Source of the DNA: Rhodothermales bacterium
GTDB taxonomy: Bacteria > Bacteroidota > Rhodothermia > Rhodothermales > VXPQ01
DNA: 64,000 bases
Direction of reading: 5' to 3'
Assembly (NCBI GenBank): GCA_951812345.1
Contig: OX638295.1
Location: 124,001 to 188,000, forward strand
A program made the position numbers and the translations under genes. How positions within the stretch are numbered: the first letter of the stretch is position 1; each line of letters opens with the position of its first letter. Below, one piece after another: positions 48,903-56,700 of this stretch. The notes beneath the pieces were generated by a model. The model worked only from the letters and a program-made list of their open reading frames with translations. It was not told the origin of the DNA and did not search any database.

Positions 48903-49922
48903 TTATGACAAATCGGTCCCGGGGCTATCTTCTTCGGTTTCGTCTTTTCCTGACCAATCCGCGAGCATAGCGGCATCCGGTGCGGGCGCCGGGGGCATCC
49001 CATGGCGGCGCTCCCACCACACGCTTGACACAAAGAAACACAGGCTGAGAAGACGATTCACGGCGCTGCTAACCAGCAACATGCCGACCACCGACGCCAC
49101 CGGCGCATCGAGGTACGGCGTAATGCTCGCCCCCGCGCTCACGAATACAAGATCGCTCGAGGGTACGAACGGTGTTCTGTTGATTACGACAAAGACCACG
49201 AGCAGGATAGCCCATGTTTCGAACGGAACATCAGGAAGAACCACCCACCAGGACGCTACCTGCAGTACAAACCCCACCAGAAAACGGGACACATGCGCAG
49301 CAGTCAGGATGGCCAGCGTACGGCGGGAGAGCGAAAAAATCTCGTGCCGAAAACGGTATACGAGCACACCAATGAATACAGCAACCAGAACGCCAAGGCC
49401 CACATACAACGGACCGGGTATTTCGACGACTTCGCCAAGGGCCAGAGGAGCGGAAAGAAGCACGCCCCCTATAAGAAGCGACGCGGAAAGCAGAGAGGAG
49501 ACCGAGGAAGTGATCAGGTTATCCTTGATGACGCCCATTACGGCCTTGCGAGCAAGCTGCACACGGTCCTTCGCCCACATGAACAGGTACACTTCGCCGG
49601 AGTAGCCGAGTACATCCATGTTCAGCACCCTTTTGCGAATCATCACGGCGATGCATTGCCAGGGCGGCATCGACCAGATACGCCCGTAAATCATGGCCTC
49701 CGTAACCGGAAGCAGAAAATACATGGCGAGCAACAGTACATAGAACGCCGGCTCGGACGGAAGCGCATGGAGTAAACGATCCCACCCGATTTTCCAGATC
49801 TGGTAGATCAGCACACCGATGATCGCCACGAGGAAAACACCTCGCAGAACACGTAGCAGCCGTTTGCCGGCAGCCGTGCCGGCAAACGCCCGCCAGCGTT
49901 CCAAAATGGGAGGAATATCCAT
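48903..49922 (-). CDS. Lysylphosphatidylglycerol synthase TM / flippase-like membrane protein
   Basis: A 339-residue integral membrane protein with about 7-8 helices (VFLVAIIGVLIYQIW, AFYVLLLAMYFLLPVTEAMIY, LYVGLGVLVAVFIGVLVY, WAILLVVFVVINRTPFVPSSDLVFVSAG). The pattern resembles the UPF0104/LPG-synthase transmembrane superfamily, members of which translocate or transfer lipids and glycans. No C-terminal synthetase domain is present. It follows a GT4 gene by 2 bp, suggesting a glycan or glycolipid export pair. Confidence 0.72.
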   Translation of the reverse strand: MDIPPILERWRAFAGTAAGKRLLRVLRGVFLVAIIGVLIYQIWKIGWDRLLHALPSEPAFYVLLLAMYFLLPVTEAMIYGRIWSMPPWQCIAVMIRKRVLNMDVLGYSGEVYLFMWAKDRVQLARKAVMGVIKDNLITSSVSSLLSASLLIGGVLLSAPLALGEVVEIPGPLYVGLGVLVAVFIGVLVYRFRHEIFSLSRRTLAILTAAHVSRFLVGFVLQVASWWVVLPDVPFETWAILLVVFVVINRTPFVPSSDLVFVSAGASITPYLDAPVASVVGMLLVSSAVNRLLSLCFFVSSVWWERRHGMPPAPAPDAAMLADWSGKDETEEDSPGTDLS

Positions 49923-49924
49923 GG

Positions 49925-51253
49925 CTACCGGCCTGCAAGGGCGTCAAGCGTGCGGACAAATTCGCGCGTGGTCGCCCGCGCATCGTGCCGCATGATTTCT
50001 TCCGGTTTCGGATCGAACGGGATGGGCAATGGCTGCCCAAGCTCATGGGCATGGATGCAATCCGCCAAAAGGCGCACCGCCGCTGTCTTGTCCTGTATCT
50101 GTACCCCGGTCCCGGTGCGCTGGAGCATTTCCCCCACTTCCAGATTCGTCGAGAGCGAGAGGATGGGGCGCCCCGCCGCAAGATACTCGAAAATCTTTGC
50201 GGGGACGACATGACGGGGGTGCATATCGTTGATTACAAGCAAAAGATCGAACCGGCGAAGCGTGGAAAGCGCCCGTTCAAGCGGAACAGCGTCCTCGCAT
50301 ATGAACTGCCCTTCGAGTCCATGGGTGCGCGCCTGCGCAGCGTCGGTCTCGGAGAGCGGCCCGAAAGAATGTATGCAAACACGCTCTGAGAGAGAAGCTC
50401 GCCGCTTCCGAAGTTCGACCAGTACATCCATAATGGGCGCAGCAGGCGATATGGCCCGAAAACGCCCAAAAAAGCCGATCCGCAACATGGACGAGGGATC
50501 CGAAAGAACATCCTTCCTATCGAAACGGCTCTCTACGGAAATGGGGTCGTCAAAAACATCCGGATCGAAACTGTTTCCAATGACGACCATCGCAGGATCG
50601 AGGCGGGCATAGCGTTCCCGGTATGCATCGGCCAATCGTCGGGTTTGAAACATGAGTACATCCGCTCCAGCCACCACCCGGCGTTCCGCATTCCTGTCGA
50701 TCCGTTTCACCCAACTCCATTTTTCCCTGGTGCGCACCTCGGACAGCGTCCAGGGATCGCGAAAATCTGCGATGTACGGAACGCCGAGCCGCTTGCTCAA
50801 CCACTGCCCTGCCACCAGACCGGACCAGGGATTGCCGGTAGCCCAGACGACCTGTGGATCGACTTCGGCCGCTTGCCGGAGCATCGTCCCGGATTTTGCA
50901 GCAAAAAGGGGAAGCCAGGTATCTACGGGAAACTGCCGATCCAGCGCGGCAATCCATGAAGCCAGCGCGCCCTGGCGGGACCCGCCCCCTTTTCCCGACA
51001 GCGCTCCCAACTGACTCTCGGACCGGAACGTGTGGTCCATGGGCGATGCAATGGTCAGCACGCGAATGTCCTTCAGAAGATGCGTCTCCTTGTCGGTAAG
51101 TTGGTCCTCCGGGGACGCAATGGTCAGAATCGTCGGCTCCCAGCCGAATTCACGCAGATGAATGGCAAATCGGAACGGGCGCATGGACCCTACACGGCGG
51201 CGGGGTAGAAAGTAAGGCGCCAGAAGAAGAACTCTTTGGGAAGATGAATGCAC
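49925..51253 (-). CDS. Glycosyltransferase family 4-like
   Basis: About 442 residues. The N-terminus has QRVLLLAPYFLPRRRVGSMR and WEPTILTIASPEDQL, and the middle has VVWATGNPWSGLVAGQWLS with PYIADFRDPWTLSEV, typical of GT4 enzymes of the capsule/LPS type. The C-terminal donor domain has MLRIGFFGRFRAISPAAP and KIFEYLAAGRPILSLS. The start is uncertain: GTG 51253 or TTG 51289, and no ATG precedes the conserved region. First gene of a two-gene unit with the flippase-like protein. Confidence 0.82.
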   Translation of the reverse strand: MHSSSQRVLLLAPYFLPRRRVGSMRPFRFAIHLREFGWEPTILTIASPEDQLTDKETHLLKDIRVLTIASPMDHTFRSESQLGALSGKGGGSRQGALASWIAALDRQFPVDTWLPLFAAKSGTMLRQAAEVDPQVVWATGNPWSGLVAGQWLSKRLGVPYIADFRDPWTLSEVRTREKWSWVKRIDRNAERRVVAGADVLMFQTRRLADAYRERYARLDPAMVVIGNSFDPDVFDDPISVESRFDRKDVLSDPSSMLRIGFFGRFRAISPAAPIMDVLVELRKRRASLSERVCIHSFGPLSETDAAQARTHGLEGQFICEDAVPLERALSTLRRFDLLLVINDMHPRHVVPAKIFEYLAAGRPILSLSTNLEVGEMLQRTGTGVQIQDKTAAVRLLADCIHAHELGQPLPIPFDPKPEEIMRHDARATTREFVRTLDALAGR

Positions 51254-51454
51254 AGAACGTCGGCAATCAGGGAGCACATCGGGCAACAAGCCCGTACAAA
51301 ACGCGTCGAAAATAAGAATTTTTCAAGGAAGTTTCGTACCGCAGGGGTATTTGTGGGAAACAATCGGCTTTCGATTTTCGCCAGAGGTTCGTTTATTACA
51401 AGCTTGCATGGATTAAACGCGTTCGACAAACGCCCGCCCTAAACGGCCTGAAGA

Positions 51455-51937
51455 ATGAATACATATGAGAAAATAAACATAGGCGATTGCTTTTCAACCA
51501 CGCGCTTTTTGTCCGTGGAAGATGTGCAGACGTTCGCGGACCTGACCGGGGACGATAATCCAATCCATGTGGATCCCGAATACGCAGCCACGACGCAATT
51601 CGAGCGGCCGATCGTACACGGTATCCTGCTGCTGGGCATCATCTCCAAGGTGCTTGGGCGAGATTTTCCGGGCCACGGTTGCATTGCCGCCTCCATTTCC
51701 TGCCGCTTTCTGCGCCCCGTGCCTGTGGGGTCTGAAATCACGGTCGAGATCAAGATCAGCGAAAAGATCGAGAAACGGAAGCACGTCAGAAGCCGGGTAT
51801 ACGTCTACTATGAAGGACGCCTGGCCGTTGGGGGCGAGGCTACCATTGTCCCTCCCTCTGAGGAAAACGTGAGAGAAAACGGCGCAGCGTCCGACGCGGA
51901 TCAGGAACAGATGGTCCCTGCGGAAAAAGAGGCTTAA
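51455..51937 (+). CDS. MaoC-like (R)-specific enoyl-CoA hydratase
   Basis: A 160-residue hotdog-fold protein with the hydratase 2 motif FADLTGDDNPIHVDPEYAA (catalytic Asp and His) and VHGILLLGIISKVLG. Members hydrate trans-2-enoyl-CoA to (R)-3-hydroxyacyl-CoA in fatty-acid or polyhydroxyalkanoate metabolism. The C-terminal ~30 residues form an acidic Glu/Gln-rich tail not needed for the fold. Single gene; two repeat remnants and a parS site lie directly downstream. Confidence 0.88.
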   Translation: MNTYEKINIGDCFSTTRFLSVEDVQTFADLTGDDNPIHVDPEYAATTQFERPIVHGILLLGIISKVLGRDFPGHGCIAASISCRFLRPVPVGSEITVEIKISEKIEKRKHVRSRVYVYYEGRLAVGGEATIVPPSEENVRENGAASDADQEQMVPAEKEA

Positions 51938-51976
51938 GAGATACTCTGAACTTTGCGGACGTAATAATATTATCCT
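51938..51976. repeat. MITE-like repeat, degenerate remnant H
   Basis: AGAGATACTCTGAACTTTGC, then GGACGTAATAATATTATCC: both ends of the repeat in decayed form with the interior lost. It begins right after the stop codon of the MaoC-like gene. Confidence 0.5.
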
Positions 51977-52042
51977 TAAATGCTTGTTAATAAAGGATTT
52001 ATGTGAAAAAATTAACACAGGGCAAGCCTGTTGATGCTCAAA

Positions 52043-52058
52043 TGTTTCACGTGAAACA
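52043..52058. other. parS chromosome partitioning site 1
   Basis: TGTTTCACGTGAAACA, a perfect 16-bp palindrome identical to the bacterial ParB/Spo0J consensus. It lies in an AT-rich gap (51977-52079) between the MaoC-like gene and the recF end. ParB binding nucleates the partition complex near oriC. parA and parB are not in this window. Confidence 0.92.
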
Positions 52059-52079
52059 TTTGAGGCGTATATCCTTTAA

Positions 52080-52322
52080 GGATGCTCTGATTAAGTCCGC
52101 AAAGATTCAGAGGCTGAAAGGGGTGCGCTGGCAAGGAATGACGAAGCAATGTGGTAGGCCCCACATAATGAGGAATGACACAGCCAGCGCGTCTCTGTCT
52201 GCCTCCCGAAGGGCGCTTCACGGCCGAGACGACCCGAATCCGCCGTGTTTTTCTCTGCCATCATGTCGTTCTTTACGCGTGAAAGTGAAGCGCTGATCGA
52301 AGTGGACTTGATCAGAGCATCC
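52080..52322. repeat. MITE-like repeat, full-length copy I (243 bp, reverse)
   Basis: Left end GGATGCTCTGATTAAGTCCG, right end GGACTTGATCAGAGCATCC. It is opposite in orientation to copies at 2737 and 8229 and carries the same core (GGCAAGGAATGACGAAGCAA, CATAATGAGGAATGACACAG). It lies between parS site 1 and the recF stop. Confidence 0.85.
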
Positions 52323-52343
52323 TTAACGGCTTCGCGGCAGCGA

Positions 52344-53504
52344 CTATGCGTCCGGTTCGGTAGACGTCAGAGCACGCACTTGCCCGTTCTCTATGAAAAG
52401 TGCTTGGTGTTGCCCCTTGTCGAAAGGAACAAGCCCGTCGAAAGATCGCCGATCTGTGGCGGAAATGATTGTTTGCCCGATGCGGTCGGATTGAAGCAGA
52501 TCGAGAAAGGCTTTCGACCGGGAAGCATCCAGATGTTCAAATACGTCGTCGAGAAGCAGGATAGGGCGCTCCCCGGTGCGTTCCTGCAGAAAAGCGTACA
52601 TGGCCAGCTTCAGAGCCATGCCGAACGTGCGATGCTGCCCCTGCGAAGCATACCGGCGGACCAGCATATCGTCCAGACGAAACGCCAGATCGTCGAGGTG
52701 CGGCCCGGCGAGCGTGGTTCCCCGGCGGCACTCGTCCTCGAAGACAGCGGCCAATTTATCCCGGTAGGCTGCCTGGATCGTTTCAAGGGGCTCGGGCGCG
52801 GAAAGGCGCAGATTGGCATGGTACTCCATGGTTGGTTTTTCCGCCACGGACTCGATGGCCTTATAGGCGTGATCAAGGTACTCTGCAAACGCATCCGTAA
52901 AGCCCTGCCGGGCCTGCACAATTTGGCTTCCGAATACCACCAGTTGTTCGTCCCAGGAAGCAAGTATTTCCGGCGTATCGATAGACTCGCCTCCCTTAAT
53001 GCTGGCGAGGTAGCGGTTGCGCTGCTTCAGTACCCGCCGAAACCTGAGCAGGGCGTCGAGATACAACGGGGTAGCCTGACAAAGGAGATTGTCCAGGAAG
53101 CGGCGGCGATTATCAGGCCCCCCGGAGGTCAGAGCGTAATCCTGCGGAGCGCACGCGACCACCGGCAATTGCCCTACCATGGAGGATACCCGCTCCTGCG
53201 GAACCCCGTTGACGAACATCCGCTTCCCCTCTCCCGGTACATACGCCATGCGCACACGCCGGTCCCGGCCGCCATCGCTCACGAACAAGCCTTCCACTTC
53301 GGTATGCTTCGCACCGCGCCGTACAATATACCGGTCGCCTGACGTGACGAAGCCTTTGGACAGGCAGGCATAATGAATTGCATCCAGCACATTCGTCTTC
53401 CCTGCCCCATTGGGGCCATACAGGAGATTCACCGATGGGGCAAACGTACACTCGGTACGCTCGTGCACGCGGAAATCCGTAAGGCGAATCGACTTGAGAT
53501 ACAT
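52344..53504 (-). CDS. recF: DNA replication and repair protein RecF
   Basis: SMC-like ATPase that loads RecA at gaps with RecO and RecR. 386 residues from the ATG at 53504: the start YLKSIRLTDFRVHE is the usual RecF N-terminus, while the longer frame to 53564 adds 20 unlike residues. Walker A is YGPNGAGKTN; later RRGTTLAGPHLDDLAF, the signature ASQGQHRTFGMALKLA and Walker B PILLLDDVFEHLD are clear. It is not in a dnaN-recF-gyrB cluster here but lies between two parS sites, consistent with an origin-proximal place. Confidence 0.95.
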   Translation of the reverse strand: MYLKSIRLTDFRVHERTECTFAPSVNLLYGPNGAGKTNVLDAIHYACLSKGFVTSGDRYIVRRGAKHTEVEGLFVSDGGRDRRVRMAYVPGEGKRMFVNGVPQERVSSMVGQLPVVACAPQDYALTSGGPDNRRRFLDNLLCQATPLYLDALLRFRRVLKQRNRYLASIKGGESIDTPEILASWDEQLVVFGSQIVQARQGFTDAFAEYLDHAYKAIESVAEKPTMEYHANLRLSAPEPLETIQAAYRDKLAAVFEDECRRGTTLAGPHLDDLAFRLDDMLVRRYASQGQHRTFGMALKLAMYAFLQERTGERPILLLDDVFEHLDASRSKAFLDLLQSDRIGQTIISATDRRSFDGLVPFDKGQHQALFIENGQVRALTSTEPDA

Positions 53505-53633
53505 GGCTTGCTCATGACATCGCTGCATATGTACGTCGGCTGCGATGATTTCGTTCGGCGGCACAGCACTCGACGGATCTGTGCCTCAGATCGGGGACTC
53601 GGCCACCAATTTCTGTAATTCCAACCGGATCGT

Positions 53634-54563
53634 ATGCCACAAACCGAACCGCCTCCCCTTTTCTCGGAACTCGAGCACCTGGCCACGGAACAACGTAATC
53701 CCAGGTCCCGGGGTATCGATCTGGCGACCGTGTCCGAAATCCTGGAGATCATCCATGCAGAGGACCGGAAGGTCCCCGAAGCCGTTCACTCGGAGATTCC
53801 ATACATCGCCGAGGCCGTCGATTTGATCGTGGATGCCTTCAAGCAGGGCGGGCGGCTGTTTTATGTGGGTGCAGGAACGAGTGGGCGCCTTGGCATCGTG
53901 GATGCATCGGAGTGTCCACCTACTTTCGGAAGCGATCCCGAGATGGTGCAGGGCATTATTGCGGGAGGTCCCGCAGCGGTTTTCCGTTCGCAGGAAGGGG
54001 CAGAGGACCTCGAGTCCAACGGCGTCGACGCATTGACCGAAGCCGGCGTGCGGCCTCCCGATGTCGTGTGCGGGATTGCGGCGAGCCGACGAACCCCGTT
54101 TGTAGTGGGCGCAATCCGGCATGCCCGCTCCATCGGCTGTAAAACAGTCTATGTAACCTGCAATCCGCGCGAGCACTTCGACCTGGAGGTGGATGTGGCC
54201 ATCTGCCCGGTGGTCGGCCCCGAAGTAATCATGGGTTCGACGCGCATGAAATCCGGAACGGCGCAGAAACTGGTGCTCAATATGCTCACGACCGCCTCGA
54301 TGATTCGCCTCGGCAAGGTGTACGAGAATATGATGGTGGATCTGCAGATGACGAACGCGAAGCTGGTCGAGCGATCGAAACGCACCGTAATGACAGTGAC
54401 GGGGGTATCTTATGCCGAGGCAGGAGAATTACTGGATCGCGCCGGGGGACACGTAAAGACGGCGCTGGTCATGCATTTTGCCGGGGTGGATGTGGAGGAG
54501 GCGGCCAAGCGGCTTGAGAAAGCAGGAGGGTTCGTGCGGGCGGCGATCGGGGAATCGGAGTGA
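53634..54563 (+). CDS. murQ: N-acetylmuramic acid 6-phosphate etherase
   Basis: Cleaves the lactyl ether of MurNAc-6-phosphate to GlcNAc-6-phosphate and lactate in peptidoglycan recycling. The 309-residue product has the SIS fold with the conserved TEQRNPRSRGID start, GGRLFYVGAGTSGRLGIVDA, the catalytic ECPPTFG and the MGSTRMKSGTAQKLVLNML block. Divergent from recF across 129 bp. Its TGA is followed immediately by parS site 2. Confidence 0.95.
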   Translation: MPQTEPPPLFSELEHLATEQRNPRSRGIDLATVSEILEIIHAEDRKVPEAVHSEIPYIAEAVDLIVDAFKQGGRLFYVGAGTSGRLGIVDASECPPTFGSDPEMVQGIIAGGPAAVFRSQEGAEDLESNGVDALTEAGVRPPDVVCGIAASRRTPFVVGAIRHARSIGCKTVYVTCNPREHFDLEVDVAICPVVGPEVIMGSTRMKSGTAQKLVLNMLTTASMIRLGKVYENMMVDLQMTNAKLVERSKRTVMTVTGVSYAEAGELLDRAGGHVKTALVMHFAGVDVEEAAKRLEKAGGFVRAAIGESE

Positions 54564-54579
54564 TGTTTCACGTGAAACA
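54564..54579. other. parS chromosome partitioning site 2
   Basis: A second perfect TGTTTCACGTGAAACA, starting at the base after the murQ stop, 2521 bp from site 1. It is followed by about 60 bp of very AT-rich sequence. Confidence 0.92.
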
Positions 54580-54670
54580 ATAAAATGTAATTTTTTATAA
54601 GTTATTATTTTTCAAGTGTTTATTGTTAATTTTGCAGGGCAAATTATGGGCTTTTACGAGTTCGTCCCCG

Positions 54671-54904
54671 TCACCCGGACGCGGCGACGAACTGAAACAC
54701 TTCTTCGAGGGGCTTGCCGAACACATCGGCAATCCGGAACGCGACTTCAAGCGACGGCGAGTACTTGCCGCCCTCGATCGCGTTGACCGTCTGCCGAGTG
54801 ACGCCGACCTGGTCGGCGAGTTGCTGCTGCGTCATCTCACCGTGGTGGAACCGGAGGGTCCGGATCTGGTTGCGGATGCTCGTTCCCGACTGAGCCATGT
54901 TCAT
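54671..54904 (-). CDS. Small XRE-family transcriptional regulator
   Basis: 77 residues from ATG 54904 that are almost entirely one HTH: IRNQIRTLRFHHGEMTQQQLADQ, VGVTRQTVNAIEGGKYSPSL and AFRIADVFGKPLEEVFQF. This compact group is typically encoded beside a small DUF2178-like membrane protein and represses its own operon. The start overlaps the stop of that upstream membrane gene (ATGA). An upstream frame extension to 55054 is not regulator-like. Confidence 0.85.
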   Translation of the reverse strand: MNMAQSGTSIRNQIRTLRFHHGEMTQQQLADQVGVTRQTVNAIEGGKYSPSLEVAFRIADVFGKPLEEVFQFVAASG

Positions 54905-55320
54905 ATCCCCCGGCGGTAGTAAACGATCTGCAACACGTCCTTCGCTACCTCGGAACCGAACAGCGAGATGAGAAGCAGGTGCGCCACCCAGACGCCGCCG
55001 ACCGACAGGATCAGCGCCATGATCGCACCAATGACCCCGACGCCCAGTATCCACGACGACCGGCTCTCTGCGCGCCAGCCGATGAGCCGATCGCGCTCGT
55101 CGGCCTCGTCCAGTCGGCTGGCGATCGCCGCAACGACGTGTCCTGCGATGTTGACGGCCACGATGAAAATGATCGCCACGGCGAAGACCGGCACGAAGGG
55201 CGGCAGGACACTGACGCCGTTCGACAGCATGAGGCCGGCGACGATCAGGTACCCGCCCAGGCCGACGACGAGACTGACGAGTTGAATCCAGACGCTTTTC
55301 TCTTCGAAGGACGTATCCAT
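54901..55320 (-). CDS. Four-helix membrane protein (DUF2178-like)
   Basis: 139 residues with four hydrophobic helices: IQLVSLVVGLGGYLIVAGLML, VFAVAIIFIVAVNIAGHVVAA, SWILGVGVIGAIMALILSVGG and VAHLLLISLFGSEVAKDVL. It is encoded directly before the XRE regulator (four-base overlap), an arrangement common for this pair. Function unknown, perhaps a membrane sensor for the regulator. Confidence 0.78.
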   Translation of the reverse strand: MDTSFEEKSVWIQLVSLVVGLGGYLIVAGLMLSNGVSVLPPFVPVFAVAIIFIVAVNIAGHVVAAIASRLDEADERDRLIGWRAESRSSWILGVGVIGAIMALILSVGGVWVAHLLLISLFGSEVAKDVLQIVYYRRGI

Positions 55321-55355
55321 GGAGTCTTCCTATTCTGATGAAGTGACTGATTTAG

Positions 55356-55370
55356 TTGACATGATGTCAA
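55356..55370. promoter_or_regulatory. Palindrome TTGACAT-G-ATGTCAA, candidate operator
   Basis: 7-bp arms around one central base, 36 bp upstream of the membrane gene start; a half-site (ATGTCAA) recurs at about 55392-55398. It probably binds the XRE regulator encoded in the same operon. Confidence 0.5.
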
Positions 55371-55481
55371 AAATACTATACACATCCTGATATGTCAAGG
55401 ATTATTGGAAGAATGGCAAATTACGGGCTTGCGCGATGGGGAAAAGACCGGGAATGTGTCCGCTAAACTGTGTAAGCGGGA

Positions 55482-55613
55482 TTATTGTTCAATAGGGACA
55501 CGGTCCCCGTAGAGTATGACGAACCGATTGAGTGCGGCCTTCCAGTCGCGTATAGGTCGCTTCCATTTCTTCGAGGCTTCCCGCAGGCCGAGCCATAGCA
55601 GTTCGGGAAAGCG
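55482..55613 (-). pseudogene. 3' fragment of an IS256-family transposase
   Basis: The minus frame ending in TAA at 55482 reads RFPELLWLGLREASKKW, RPIRDWKAALNRFVILYGDR and ends PIEQ. This is the typical C-terminus of IS256-family DDE transposases. The sequence just beyond (GTGTCCGCTAAACTGTGTAA, about 55456-55475) resembles an IS256-type terminal repeat. The catalytic part is missing, so this is a relic. The rest of the gap 55321-55640 shows only the palindrome and one direct repeat. Confidence 0.75.
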
Positions 55614-55640
55614 CCCTTGTCCTTGACGATCCCGTCCGGA

Positions 55641-56438
55641 CTAATTCGCGACCGAGGCGGCCTCCGCTTCCTCAAGCGACGGGAGCAACGTGTGCTTCAC
55701 CCATCCGAACTCGGGGTTGATCTCAAGCGCCCGCTCGAATGCCGTCCGGGCCTCCTCCAGATTGCCCCGATCCAGAAAGACAATCCCGAGGCGCGCATAC
55801 GTATCCTCGTGACCCCATGACGGCAAAACAGGATCTTCCACCACTTCTTCCTCGAAGAGGCGGGCCGCTCTATACAGCCCCTCCAGTGCGCGGTCCTTGT
55901 TCCCTCCCACAATGCGCGGGAGATTATAGGCGGTAATAGCTCTCAATAACACAACTCTCGGATTATCGGGGGCGAGTTCCCGGGCCCTGGACATAGCCCT
56001 GTTGAACTTGCGTCCCAGGGACACGGCTTGCAGGGGTCGCACCGTCATCTTCTGGCCATATGCGGCGGAAAGCATTAACCATCCCTCGGCAAACGTTTCG
56101 TCCCGATCGGTCGCGGCTTCAAGATGGTCAATGGCGTAGTTGACGTACTCCAGAAATTTACGATTTCGATCTGAGTCATCCATTTCATGCAGAATATTGG
56201 CCAATTCGCTTGCCGCCGACGCAGCATAGTAATGGGCGAATATGCCCAGACTGTCGTCATGGACGGCTTGCTCGAAAAGCGCGCGGACCTCCAGGAGTTT
56301 GTTCTGATCGTCATGATTGGCTCCGTCCGTCAGCATCTCCTTGCCTTCGAGCAATAGCTGCCTGGTTGACTGTGCCTGAACGGGTGCGCTGCATGCAACA
56401 AGCGCCGCAAATACAACGATGGTGATCGAATTTCGCAT
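55641..56438 (-). CDS. Exported TPR-repeat protein
   Basis: 265 residues from ATG 56438, which opens a signal peptide (RNSITIVVFAALVACSAPVQA). Tetratricopeptide-like helices follow, with a clear TPR near the end (YARLGIVFLDRGNLEEARTAFERALEINPEFG). Middle repeats are AHYYAASAASELANI and AEGWLMLSAAYGQKM. Periplasmic scaffold role is likely; partner unknown. It is enclosed by two 37-bp direct repeats and lies next to an IS relic. Confidence 0.75.
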   Translation of the reverse strand: MRNSITIVVFAALVACSAPVQAQSTRQLLLEGKEMLTDGANHDDQNKLLEVRALFEQAVHDDSLGIFAHYYAASAASELANILHEMDDSDRNRKFLEYVNYAIDHLEAATDRDETFAEGWLMLSAAYGQKMTVRPLQAVSLGRKFNRAMSRARELAPDNPRVVLLRAITAYNLPRIVGGNKDRALEGLYRAARLFEEEVVEDPVLPSWGHEDTYARLGIVFLDRGNLEEARTAFERALEINPEFGWVKHTLLPSLEEAEAASVAN

Positions 56439-56700
56439 GATCCCTTCGCGCCGGGAAAAGATGAGGAAGTTCAATATAATGCAGAATGACAAGTTACGGG
56501 CTTGTGCGATGGGTTAAAGACTGGCGCTCTTCTCCCTTGATCCTTTTCCAACCACGTTTTGGAACATGGAATCGCTTCCTCTCAAGCATCTCGTTAAAGG
56601 ATCACACCCTACTCCGCAAACTCGGCGATCCTCGCCTCGACCAATTGACGAACGAGTCCGGCTGGCAAGCCGGCCAGATATTCATCGATGATGCGAGAGT

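Larger units (their letters stand above)
55415..56524. repeat. Pair of 37-bp direct repeats flanking an IS relic and a TPR gene
   Basis: 55415-55451 and 56488-56524 match at about 31 of 37 bases around TTACGGGCTTG and GCGATGGG. Between them lie an IS256-family remnant and one complete gene. They could be duplicated IS flanks or copies of another short element. Confidence 0.5.
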
